Position numbers and translations under genes: made by a program. A stretch of 64,000 nt of DNA, from assembly GCA_900111435.1 (NCBI GenBank), contig FOIY01000005.1:186001-250000 (forward strand), in the 5' to 3' direction. Below are positions 56,700-64,000 of this stretch, in pieces; the first letter of the stretch is position 1; every line of letters starts with the position of its first letter. The stretch comes from Ruminococcaceae bacterium KH2T8 (GTDB taxonomy: Bacteria > Bacillota > Clostridia > Saccharofermentanales > Saccharofermentanaceae). The notes under the pieces were generated by a model. That model saw only the letters and a list, made by a program, of their open reading frames with translations, was not told where the DNA came from and made no database searches.

Positions 56700-58004
56700 A
56701 TGGCTTTCAGAAAAAATGCCAGACAATATATATTAGCCATCATTGTATGCGTATCAGTTGCTATTCCTGTTCTCTGTCTCCCGGTGGGATTAAGAGACGG
56801 TGTCAGCCCTTCTCTCAAGGTAAGACGTGCCTATGCGGCAACTTTCCCCGAAGAAGTTAAGACTGAAGAGGAGATCGCAGCAGAGGAAGCTGCTAATGCC
56901 GCAGCGCAGGCCGCTCAGGAAGAAGGCCTCATCATGGCAGGTCAGGGTACGCTCATCCAGGCATCCTATGAAGATGGATATGAAGCACCTGAAGAGACGG
57001 TGGGAACTTTCTCGGACGTTCCTGCCTATACGGTATATCAGGCGTTTGATTCCTCGGGACTTCCTATCGAGCTTCTCGATCCTCAGTACTTCGCTCCGAC
57101 AGAAGAATATCTTTATATAGCAGCCGATAATTCCATCCTTAAGGAATATCCTGATATGGATTCCAACACACTTACTACACTTGCAACGAGTGAAGGTGTA
57201 ACAAGGATCGGTATCGGAGATACATGGTCAAAGGTACAGACTTCCGAAGGTCTCGAAGGTTATGTACTTACATCCACGCTCTCGTATGAGATGGTATGGA
57301 TCGCTATCGACAGAACAGTATGGGTAGATACCGATTCACTTACATTAAGAGCAGAGCCTTCTACTATGGGTGAGCCTGTAGCGACACTTTGCGATGAGAC
57401 AAGACTTCATTGTACGGCTATTGCCGATAAGTGGTACGAAGTAACGACGGACAGCGGCCTTACGGGTTATGTATATATCTCATATACGACTCAGACGCCG
57501 CCCCCGACTCCCACACCTACACCTACTCCGAGGCCCGCTAATACCGGCGGCGGTGGAGGCGGAGGATCCTCATCAGGCGGAGGAGGTTCTTCTTCCGGCG
57601 GTGGCAGCAGTTACTCGGCAGGCACACCGATCATCACGGGTGCTAACGGTTCAAGTGTTGTAAGTGCAGCAGAGAGTATTCTCGGTGCACCTTATGTATA
57701 CGGCGGTGAGAGCTCATCGGGCGTTGACTGCTCGGGACTTGTAGTATATGCATACAGACAGGTCGGAGTCGGAGGACTTCCTCACTACTCGAACTCACTT
57801 GTCGGCTACGGTCAGGAAGTAAGCCGCGATAATATCCAGCCCGGTGATGTAGTCTGCTACGATTACGGTGGAGGATATTGCGGACACGTTGCCATATATG
57901 TCGGCGGAGGTCAGGTCATCCATGCTTCGAACTCACGTGAGGACGTTCGATACGGAAGCCTCGACATGATGCCTATCCTTACCATAAGAAGGATCGTCGG
58001 CTAA
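56700..58004 (+). CDS. Secreted NlpC/P60 peptidoglycan hydrolase with two SH3 domains
   Basis: 434 residues. A signal peptide ends near residue 46 (RRAYA), then an Ala/Glu-rich helical stretch, two bacterial SH3-type domains (about 135-195 and 203-262) for wall binding, a Pro/Thr then Gly/Ser-rich linker (about 263-310), and an NlpC/P60 endopeptidase domain. The catalytic residues are Cys344 (VDCSGL), His396 (GHVAIYVG) and His408 (QVIHAS). It likely cuts peptide stems in the cell wall during growth or division. The start follows AAAAGGAG. Single-gene unit between two terminators. Confidence 0.92.
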   Translation: MAFRKNARQYILAIIVCVSVAIPVLCLPVGLRDGVSPSLKVRRAYAATFPEEVKTEEEIAAEEAANAAAQAAQEEGLIMAGQGTLIQASYEDGYEAPEETVGTFSDVPAYTVYQAFDSSGLPIELLDPQYFAPTEEYLYIAADNSILKEYPDMDSNTLTTLATSEGVTRIGIGDTWSKVQTSEGLEGYVLTSTLSYEMVWIAIDRTVWVDTDSLTLRAEPSTMGEPVATLCDETRLHCTAIADKWYEVTTDSGLTGYVYISYTTQTPPPTPTPTPTPRPANTGGGGGGGSSSGGGGSSSGGGSSYSAGTPIITGANGSSVVSAAESILGAPYVYGGESSSGVDCSGLVVYAYRQVGVGGLPHYSNSLVGYGQEVSRDNIQPGDVVCYDYGGGYCGHVAIYVGGGQVIHASNSREDVRYGSLDMMPILTIRRIVG

Positions 58005-58028
58005 GACAATATAAACATATAAAACATC

Positions 58029-58064
58029 AGGGACTGCCTTTATTTTAAAAAGACAGTCCCTTTT
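58029..58064 (+). terminator. Intrinsic terminator after the NlpC/P60 gene
   Basis: 8-bp stem (58029-58036 with 58054-58061) plus an inner CTTT/AAAG pairing, followed by TTTT. The outer stem AGGGACTG/CAGTCCCT is the same as in the terminator at 40570. Confidence 0.85.
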
Positions 58065-58072
58065 CTTTCGTA

Positions 58073-58078
58073 TATAAT
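58073..58078 (+). promoter_or_regulatory. Possible -10 of the fchA operon
   Basis: TATAAT 32 bp before the fchA start. The best -35 (AAGACA, 17 bp upstream) lies inside the terminator stem, so assignment is weak. Confidence 0.4.
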
Positions 58079-58110
58079 AGGTTTGAATTTTAAAGATATG
58101 AGGTAAGAGC

Positions 58111-58725
58111 ATGAGAAGTAAAAGCATTGATCTGTTTCTTGAAGAATTGAGTTCCGGCGCACCCGTACCCGGCGGCGGAGGAGCGAGCGCACTTATGGGT
58201 TCCGTATCTTCCGCTCTTTGCTCGATGGTAGCAAATCTTACTACAGGTAAGAAGAAGTATGCGGAGTATCAGGGCGATATCGACAGGATCCTCAAGGACA
58301 CGGCAGTGCTTACCGATAAGATCGCTGACCTTATGCAGAAGGATGCGGATGCTTTCGAGCCTTTGGCTAAGGCTTATTCCATCCCCAAGGAAGAGCCCGG
58401 CAGGGATGAGCTTCTTGAGAATGCACTCAAGGTAGCAAGCGATGCTCCTTTCGAGATCGTTGAGACGATGAATGATGTATCCCTGATCATCGAGGAACTC
58501 GCAGTCAAGGGTTCACGTCTTGCGATCAGTGACGTAGGAGTTGCGGCTGCGGCATGCAGAGCGGCAGTATGCGGTGCTTCCATGAATGTATATATCAACA
58601 CGAAGCTCATGAAGGACAGAGAATATGCTGCTTCCGTTAATGAGAAGACAGATGCTATCGTAAAGACTGTCTGCGACAGATGCGATAAGGCATATAACGA
58701 CGTACTCGGAGGACTCAAGGCATGA
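58111..58725 (+). CDS. fchA: Cyclodeaminase/cyclohydrolase (FchA family)
   Basis: 204 residues of the FTCD_C family, helical folate enzymes acting as formimido-THF cyclodeaminase or methenyl-THF cyclohydrolase. The N-terminal SGAPVPGGGGASALMGSVSSALCSMVANLT is the folate-binding family core; a later segment reads DVGVAAAACRAAVCGASMNVYINTK. The stop overlaps the folD start (ATGA), so the two are coupled. Because the FolD next to it has lost its cyclohydrolase residues, this protein probably supplies the methenyl-THF cyclohydrolase step (inference). Confidence 0.88.
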   Translation: MRSKSIDLFLEELSSGAPVPGGGGASALMGSVSSALCSMVANLTTGKKKYAEYQGDIDRILKDTAVLTDKIADLMQKDADAFEPLAKAYSIPKEEPGRDELLENALKVASDAPFEIVETMNDVSLIIEELAVKGSRLAISDVGVAAAACRAAVCGASMNVYINTKLMKDREYAASVNEKTDAIVKTVCDRCDKAYNDVLGGLKA

Positions 58726-59570
58726 CAGAATTACTCGGTAAACCCGCAGCAGATGCAGTAAACGAAAGGCTCAAGGCACAGATCGCCGAGCTCGAGGGTA
58801 AGGGTATCATACCTACGCTCGCAGTAGTAAGGGTAGGCGCCAGAGAAGATGATCTCGCATATGAAAGAGGCATCAAGAAGAAGTTCTCCGATATGGGCTG
58901 CGAAGTAACAGTAGTAGAGCTTCCCGAGGACGTATCCCAGGAAGACCTCGATGAGACGGTAGCTGCACTTGATCTCGATAATGAGATCCACGGCATCCTT
59001 CTTTTCAGACCCCTTCCCAAGCACCTTACGGATAAGAATATCGTTAATACCATAAGCAGCGGCAAGGATGTTGACTGCATGGGTAATGCCAATATGGCAA
59101 AGCTCTTTGCTGGCGATAAGACAGGATTTGCTCCCTGTACGGCACAGGCTGTAATGGAGATGATCGATCATTACGGTATCGACATCAAGGGTAAGAAGGT
59201 TACTGTAATCGGCAGGAGCCTTGTCATCGGAAAGCCCGTTGCACTCATGCTCATCGCAGGTAATGCGACAGTTACCGTTTGCCACACTAAGACAGCCGAT
59301 CTCAAGGCTGAGTGTCAGGCAGCCGATATCATAGTAGCTGCAGCAGGTAAGGCAAAGATGATCACGGCAGAGTATGTAAGACCCGGACAGACAGTCATCG
59401 ATGTCGGAATGAACGTAGACGAAGAAGGAAAGCTCTGCGGAGATGTTGACTTTGCAGGCGTATCCGAGATCGTTGATGCCATCACGCCCGTTCCCAGGGG
59501 AGTAGGCTCCGTAACTACATCCGTCCTTCTTGCCAATACGGTTACAAATGCAGCAAGGTCAGCATACTGA
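58722..59570 (+). CDS. folD: FolD-type methylene-THF dehydrogenase, cyclohydrolase site altered
   Basis: 282 residues. The NADP-binding motif is VIGRSLVIGKPVALML and the C-terminal folate segment is TPVPRGVGSVTTSVLLANT. The active-site segment reads YERGIKKK: Tyr47 is kept but the lysine needed for cyclohydrolase activity (Lys54 in E. coli, Lys56 in human) is Ile51. The usual VQLPLP reads LFRPLP, so the active-site Gln is Phe95. Asp118 of KDVD is kept. The dehydrogenase half should work, the cyclohydrolase half probably not. Coupled to fchA by a 4-bp overlap; the next gene begins inside its end. Confidence 0.9.
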   Translation: MTELLGKPAADAVNERLKAQIAELEGKGIIPTLAVVRVGAREDDLAYERGIKKKFSDMGCEVTVVELPEDVSQEDLDETVAALDLDNEIHGILLFRPLPKHLTDKNIVNTISSGKDVDCMGNANMAKLFAGDKTGFAPCTAQAVMEMIDHYGIDIKGKKVTVIGRSLVIGKPVALMLIAGNATVTVCHTKTADLKAECQAADIIVAAAGKAKMITAEYVRPGQTVIDVGMNVDEEGKLCGDVDFAGVSEIVDAITPVPRGVGSVTTSVLLANTVTNAARSAY

Positions 59571-60723
59571 TCCCAAAGAGATATCATCCTGCATCAAGGC
59601 GAAGCTGTGCGGCAGTTGCGCTTATATAGGCGTGTCATATGAGGAACAGCTCTTAAAGAAGCAGAAGGCTTTTAATGACCTCATGAAGGGTATCGATTGC
59701 GATGTCATGCCGATCATCGGAGCGAAGGATCCTTATAACTACAGGAATAAAGTGCATGCGGCTTTCGGCAGGGAGAAGGGCAAGGTCATCTCCGGTACTT
59801 ATGCCGAAGGTTCGCACAGGATCATCCAGAATGATTCATGCATCATCGAGGACAAGAGAGCTTCGGCTATCATAAAGGATATCCGAAAGCTCGCCGTCGA
59901 CTTCAAGCTTCAGATCTACGATGAGAGAAACAAGACAGGAATCCTCAGGAGAGTACTCGTAAGAGTTGCGGTAAGCACGGGCGAGATACTGGTAGTACTT
60001 GTTAATGGCGGAACATTCTTCCCCGGGAAGAAGAACTTCATCGCAAAGCTCACCAAGATGCATCCCGAGATAACGACAGTCGTGATCAATATCAACAAGA
60101 GGACCGATTCCATGATCCTCGGAGATAAGAGCGAGACTGTCTACGGCAAAGGATTCATTACAGACGAGCTCTGTGGCCTTAAGTTCAGGATTTCGGCGCA
60201 GTCTTTCTATCAGATCAATCATGATCAGACCGAAAGGCTCTACACGCAGGGCATGACTTTCGCGGCTTTAGGTCCGAAGGATAAGGTGCTCGATGCATAT
60301 TGCGGTATCGGAACGATCGGTATGGTCGCGGCGAAGATAGCGGGCGAAGTAGTCGGCGTCGAGCTTAATAAATCGGCAGTAAGCGATGCCATCACTAACA
60401 AAAGAGCCAACGGAATGAAGAATATCAGTTTCGTAAATGCCGATGCCACGAGATATATAGAGGAAGCCGCGGCGGCAGGTGAGAAGTTCGATGTCGTATT
60501 CCTCGATCCGCCGAGGAGCGGTACTACCATCGAGTTCATAAGAGCCGTTTCAAAGCTCAAGGCAAAAAGGGTGGTGTACATCTCGTGCTCACCTGACACT
60601 CTTGCCAGGGATCTTCGACTCTTCTCAAAGAACGGATATAAGGTCAGGTCGGCAGTGCCCGTTGATATGTTTCCGTGGACCGATTCGACAGAGGCCGTGG
60701 CATGGCTGGAAGCAGATGCTTAG
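59548..60723 (+). CDS. 23S rRNA (uracil-5-)-methyltransferase, RlmD/TrmA superfamily
   Basis: 391 residues. The N-terminal iron-sulfur ligands Cys15-x5-Cys21-x2-Cys24 match the E. coli RlmD spacing, with Cys98 as the likely fourth. The SAM site is LDAYCGIGTIGMVAA; Gln in SAQSFYQIN, DPPRSG, and the catalytic Cys in YISCSPDTLARDL are present. The TRAM domain at the N-terminus of RlmD is missing. The ATG at 59548 lies inside folD without a clear ribosome site; TTG 59530 is the alternative. Target uridine (rRNA or tRNA) cannot be told. Confidence 0.88.
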   Translation: MQQGQHTDPKEISSCIKAKLCGSCAYIGVSYEEQLLKKQKAFNDLMKGIDCDVMPIIGAKDPYNYRNKVHAAFGREKGKVISGTYAEGSHRIIQNDSCIIEDKRASAIIKDIRKLAVDFKLQIYDERNKTGILRRVLVRVAVSTGEILVVLVNGGTFFPGKKNFIAKLTKMHPEITTVVININKRTDSMILGDKSETVYGKGFITDELCGLKFRISAQSFYQINHDQTERLYTQGMTFAALGPKDKVLDAYCGIGTIGMVAAKIAGEVVGVELNKSAVSDAITNKRANGMKNISFVNADATRYIEEAAAAGEKFDVVFLDPPRSGTTIEFIRAVSKLKAKRVVYISCSPDTLARDLRLFSKNGYKVRSAVPVDMFPWTDSTEAVAWLEADA

Positions 60724-60727
60724 ATAC

Positions 60728-60757
60728 TTGCGTATGTAAGTGATAAATATGTAAAAT
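60728..60757 (+). promoter_or_regulatory. Promoter of thrH
   Basis: TTGCGT at 60728-60733, 18-bp spacer, TAAAAT at 60752-60757. The predicted start gives a very short leader with CGGAGG. Confidence 0.55.
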
Positions 60758-60778
60758 AACTTCGGAGGTAATAAGTTT

Positions 60779-61381
60779 ATGGATATTGTTTGTCTTGATA
60801 TGGAAGGTGTTCTCGTTCCCGAGATCTGGATCGCATTCGCTGAGGAGTCCGGTATTCCCGAACTCAAGAAGACCACGAGAGATGAGCCTGATTACGATAA
60901 GCTCATGAAGTGGAGACTCGGCGTCCTTAAGGAGCATGGTCTCGGACTTAAGGAGATCCAGGATACTATCGCGAAGATCGATCCCATTCCCGGCGCAAAG
61001 GAGTTCCTCGATGAACTCAGGAGCGTTGCTCAGGTAATAATCATAAGCGATACTTTCACTCAGTTCGCTCAGCCCCTGATGGCTAAGCTCGGATATCCCA
61101 CGCTTTTCTGCAATACTCTTGAAGTTGCCGCAGACGGTGAGATCACGGGATTCAAGATGAGATGCGAGCAGTCCAAGCTCACGACAGTCAAGGCTCTCCA
61201 GTCCATGGGATTTGAGACGATCGCGGCAGGCGACAGCTTTAACGATCTTGCCATGATCAAGGCAAGTAAGGCAGGATTCCTCTTCAAGAGTACCGATAAG
61301 ATCAAGGCTGATAACCCCGACCTTCCCGCTTTCGAAGAGTACGATGAATTCCTTGCTGCCATAAAGGCACAGCTCGACTGA
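60779..61381 (+). CDS. thrH: ThrH-type phosphoserine phosphatase / homoserine phosphotransferase
   Basis: A 200-residue HAD-IB enzyme close to Pseudomonas ThrH, which dephosphorylates phosphoserine and can pass the phosphate to homoserine. Motif I is CLDMEGVLVPEIWIAFAE (DxE in place of DxD, as in ThrH), then TTRDEPDYDKLMKWRL, motif II SDTF, QPLMAKLGYPTLFCN, and motif IV AAGDSFND. It starts behind CGGAGG and its own promoter, and leads a three-gene unit. Confidence 0.93.
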   Translation: MDIVCLDMEGVLVPEIWIAFAEESGIPELKKTTRDEPDYDKLMKWRLGVLKEHGLGLKEIQDTIAKIDPIPGAKEFLDELRSVAQVIIISDTFTQFAQPLMAKLGYPTLFCNTLEVAADGEITGFKMRCEQSKLTTVKALQSMGFETIAAGDSFNDLAMIKASKAGFLFKSTDKIKADNPDLPAFEEYDEFLAAIKAQLD

Positions 61382-61388
61382 TATTCTC

Positions 61389-62573
61389 ATGAGCAAGAGG
61401 GGAAGCTACGTAGAATATGCTTCTAAGACCGAGTTCGAGCGGGAAAATGTCCTGTCCGGATCAGGCTCGGCTCTTTCTGCTTGCGATGAACTGCAGCGTC
61501 TGGGAACAAGGCGCGTGCTCTTTATATGCTCCAAGAATGTAAAGAAATATAAGATCTACGAAGAGATGAACGAGAAGCTCACCAAGATGGGTATCCGTAT
61601 CTTCTCGTTCGAGAAAGAACCGGGCCTTCTCAAGCAGAGTGTGATAGAGATGGCTTTCGGTATGTTCAGGGAGTATAACTGCGATACGGTCATCACGGTG
61701 GGAAGCACTTCCGATATAGACTGCGGAAAGATGGTCGTTGCGATGGCGAATACACATTCTGCAAAGACGATCTCAGACCTTATAGGCGACGGTCACGTCA
61801 AGGATGGCAAGAATAAGCTCTGCTGCATAGCTACCGATGCGGGTGCTTCATGTGCGACGCCTTTCTCGGAGTTCATCTCCGAGCCGAACGGCAAATGGGT
61901 AATGTGCAGGAGCAGCAAGATCGTACCCGATATAGCCGTTATCGATACGGAACTTTCCATGAGGACTGAGACGGAAGCTGCGGTCGACAGTGCGCTCACC
62001 GCATTCTGTGAAGCAGTCGAAGCATACGTATCTCCCGTCTCCGAGTACTATCCGCTCTATCGTGCCGATGCGGCTGTTGCCTGCGGCATTATATATAATA
62101 ATCTTACTAATATGCGAAAGAACCCCGAGGACTCGTTCCTCAGGTATAAGACTGCAGTCGGAGGATTCTACGCCGGCCTTTCCGTAAGAAAGATAGGAAT
62201 CGGTTATACGCATATCGCCGTACACAGACTTATCGAGCGTTATGGCGATGTTCACGGTGCTACATATCTCAAGCTCTTAAGGCACTTGCTCGACGCAGAA
62301 AAAGAGGTATGTCTGTCTGCACTCGCGGAACTTGCAAGATATCTCAAGATCTGTACGCAAAATGCCGATGATATGAGAGCGGCACAGAACCTTATCGACA
62401 GTCTCGATTATATCTGCTCCAAGAATTCCGAATACATAAAGCTGCCCGATCTGACCGAGAAAGAAGCACTCTCGATCGCCGATGAGGTGCGTCGCGAAGC
62501 TGCTGATTTTGATCTTTATAAGCTCGACAGCAAAGCTTTCGCCAATATGCTGATGGCTGCCTGCAACTCATGA
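61389..62573 (+). CDS. Divergent iron-alcohol-dehydrogenase-like protein
   Basis: 394 residues with the fold layout of the iron-ADH/dehydroquinate synthase superfamily: a cofactor loop VGSTSDIDCGK, a segment ALTAFCEAVEAYVS and the histidine block GYTHIAVHRLIERYGDVHG (His275, His279, His289). Aligned on EAYVS, the usual metal ligands Asp and His of DxxxH read Thr204 and Glu208. Metal binding may therefore differ or be lost. Glu with two His is the ligand set of dehydroquinate synthase, which might be mimicked (inference). Substrate unknown. Begins 8 bp after thrH without a clear ribosome site; overlaps cca by 4 bp. Confidence 0.7.
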   Translation: MSKRGSYVEYASKTEFERENVLSGSGSALSACDELQRLGTRRVLFICSKNVKKYKIYEEMNEKLTKMGIRIFSFEKEPGLLKQSVIEMAFGMFREYNCDTVITVGSTSDIDCGKMVVAMANTHSAKTISDLIGDGHVKDGKNKLCCIATDAGASCATPFSEFISEPNGKWVMCRSSKIVPDIAVIDTELSMRTETEAAVDSALTAFCEAVEAYVSPVSEYYPLYRADAAVACGIIYNNLTNMRKNPEDSFLRYKTAVGGFYAGLSVRKIGIGYTHIAVHRLIERYGDVHGATYLKLLRHLLDAEKEVCLSALAELARYLKICTQNADDMRAAQNLIDSLDYICSKNSEYIKLPDLTEKEALSIADEVRREAADFDLYKLDSKAFANMLMAACNS

Positions 62574-63940
62574 GTGACAGGATATATTCCATCCCCGAAT
62601 ACTGTAAAGAAATAATGGATATGCTTCAACGGCGCGGGTACAGCGTCTTTGTGGCTGGCGGTGCCGTGAGGGATCTGATCTTAGGAAAGGACCCCCACGA
62701 TTACGATATGGCATCTTCGGCTCGTCCGGAGGACGTTATCGCTGCCGCCGAAGAAGAAGGATATCGCACGATAATCGAGACCGGGATAAAGCACGGAACG
62801 GTCACGCTCTTATCCCATGGTCAGCCGATAGAGATAACTACTTTCAGAACGGACGGCGATTACGAAGATTCCCGTCATCCGACCAATGTCGAATTCTCGC
62901 AGGATATCGAAGAAGATGTTAAAAGGCGCGACTTTACGATGAATGCCCTGTATCTTGATCGTGACGGTAGGGTCAGGGATCTGGTAGGAGGCGTTGAAGA
63001 TATAAAGAATGGTATCGTACGTGCAGTAGGTGATCCGGTAAGAAGATTCTCCGAGGATGCACTGAGGATCATGAGAGCATTGCGGTTTGCTTCCGTCATG
63101 GATCTTAAGATCGACGAGAAGACATCTGAGGCGATGATACTTTGTAAGGATCTGCTCCGTAAGATATCCGCCGAAAGGATCAATAAGGAATTCTCCGATA
63201 TGATCTGCGGCAAGGCGGCCGTTCGTGTTATCCGGGAAAATGTCGATGTGCTCAGCGTGATCCTTCCCGAGCTCAAGGAGATGGAAGGATTTGATCAGCG
63301 TTCCGATTACCACGATCTTGATATGCTCGAGCATACTCTCGCTGTACTGGAGAATATTCCCGTTGATGAACAGACGGGAAAGAGAGACCTGATACTTTCT
63401 TATGCTGCGCTCCTTCACGACATCGGAAAGCCGAAAGCCTTCACAATAGACGAAGAAGGCAAAGGACACATGAAGCAGCATGAACGCATAGGATACGAGA
63501 TAACGCTCGATCTGGCGGAAAGAATGAAATTCTCGAACGAATTAAAGAAGAATGTGTCAGAACTCGTACTCCTTCACGATGAGTTTGTGGAGCCTACCAG
63601 GGAAGCGGTCCATAAGTTCATGACTGAACATTCTCCTGACTTTATCGAGAGGCTCGCCGTACTTCAAAGAGCCGATATCGCGGCGCACTCCCCGCTGGGG
63701 AGGACCCGGATCAGACAGCTGGAGGCCATAAAAGAGATCCGTGAACGCCTGATAATTGACAAGATTCCTCTTTCTGTCAAAGATCTGGCAATCAGCGGAC
63801 AGGACCTGATCAAACTTGGGTTTCCTGAAGGCCCCATGATCGGCAGTGTTTTAAATGACATATTTTATGAAGTGGTTTCAGGAAATCTTGACAACAATCG
63901 TGAACTTCTCTTCACATTTGTCTCTGAAAAGTACCTTTAA
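62570..63940 (+). CDS. cca: CCA-adding/polynucleotide nucleotidyltransferase with HD domain
   Basis: Adds or repairs the 3' CCA of tRNA. 456 residues: class II nucleotidyltransferase head with FVAGGAVRDLILGK and HDYDMASSA (metal DxD), the B-type loop RRDFTMNALYLDRDGRVRDLVGG, RFSEDALRIMRALRFAS, and a C-terminal HD hydrolase domain (LLHDIGKPKAF). The HD domain and size are common in Clostridia. The ATG overlaps the previous stop (ATGA). Final gene of the thrH unit; the last 60 bp of the window show no gene or terminator. Confidence 0.93.
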   Translation: MSDRIYSIPEYCKEIMDMLQRRGYSVFVAGGAVRDLILGKDPHDYDMASSARPEDVIAAAEEEGYRTIIETGIKHGTVTLLSHGQPIEITTFRTDGDYEDSRHPTNVEFSQDIEEDVKRRDFTMNALYLDRDGRVRDLVGGVEDIKNGIVRAVGDPVRRFSEDALRIMRALRFASVMDLKIDEKTSEAMILCKDLLRKISAERINKEFSDMICGKAAVRVIRENVDVLSVILPELKEMEGFDQRSDYHDLDMLEHTLAVLENIPVDEQTGKRDLILSYAALLHDIGKPKAFTIDEEGKGHMKQHERIGYEITLDLAERMKFSNELKKNVSELVLLHDEFVEPTREAVHKFMTEHSPDFIERLAVLQRADIAAHSPLGRTRIRQLEAIKEIRERLIIDKIPLSVKDLAISGQDLIKLGFPEGPMIGSVLNDIFYEVVSGNLDNNRELLFTFVSEKYL

Positions 63941-64000
63941 AGCCACAATTCGACCCCTTGAAAACCTTAATAATTACTGATGTTTAGCCTGTTTTCGCCG

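Overview
This window reads as chromosomal DNA from an anaerobic, low-to-mid GC Gram-positive bacterium of the class Clostridia, probably a gut or rumen member. That is inferred from the FabK-type enoyl reductase, the FchA/FolD pair, GatCAB, the ThrH-type phosphatase, SD-led genes with sigma-A-like promoters, DUF2975/DUF4173 membrane proteins and a secreted protein with a cellulose-binding-like domain. I cannot name a species. Almost every gene is on the + strand; the one clear exception is a VanY-like peptidase at 41 kb. No tRNA, rRNA, insertion sequence or phage gene was seen.

Layout. 0-3.5 kb: fusA and tuf, the end of a str-type cluster. 3.6-5.0 kb: a two-gene cassette of an XRE-family regulator and a HipA/CtkA-like kinase, whose promoter spacer is filled by a perfect palindrome (a probable toxin-antitoxin module). 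5.1-9.6 kb: potABCD polyamine importer, with an unusually extended PotB. 9.7-10.5 kb: proB. 10.6-12.9 kb: DUF2975 protein, small HTH regulator and DUF4173-like membrane protein. 13.0-16.9 kb: a 1292-residue polytopic membrane protein. 17.0-21.4 kb: a 1249-residue secreted modular protein ending in a clan-CD-peptidase-like domain, and a small membrane protein. 21.5-22.4 kb: asparaginase. 22.5-27.8 kb: fabH-K-D-G-F-Z behind a FabT-like operator, followed by a GH3 glycosidase. 30.2-39.0 kb: an eight-gene surface glycan operon (CDP-3,6-dideoxyhexose synthesis, GtrA, glycosyltransferases). 39.0-40.5 kb: a lipoprotein. 40.55-40.99 kb: a terminator and a six-unit 52-bp repeat array. 41.0-41.8 kb: VanY-like peptidase (minus strand). 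41.9-45.1 kb: gatCAB. 45.1-48.7 kb: CNNM/HlyC-like protein, HAD phosphatase, PrsA-like foldase. 48.8-56.5 kb: rpoBC with its own consensus promoter and structured leader. 56.7-58.0 kb: NlpC/P60 hydrolase. 58.1-60.7 kb: fchA, folD, 23S rRNA uridine methyltransferase. 60.8-63.9 kb: thrH, a divergent iron-ADH-like protein, cca.

How the parts fit. Most genes are core housekeeping: translation (fusA, tuf, gatCAB, cca), transcription (rpoBC), lipid synthesis (fab), one-carbon metabolism (fchA-folD) and polyamine uptake (pot). Accessory content is concentrated in the kinase cassette, the 13-21 kb surface-protein block, the dideoxyhexose glycan operon and the repeat array. The strongest candidates for undescribed biology are the secreted modular protein with its caspase-like tip and small partner, and the exactly 52-bp-periodic array of paired inverted half-sites. 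The autoregulated kinase cassette and a FolD that appears to have lost its cyclohydrolase residues beside fchA come next. All assignments come from reading the sequence; no database search was run.
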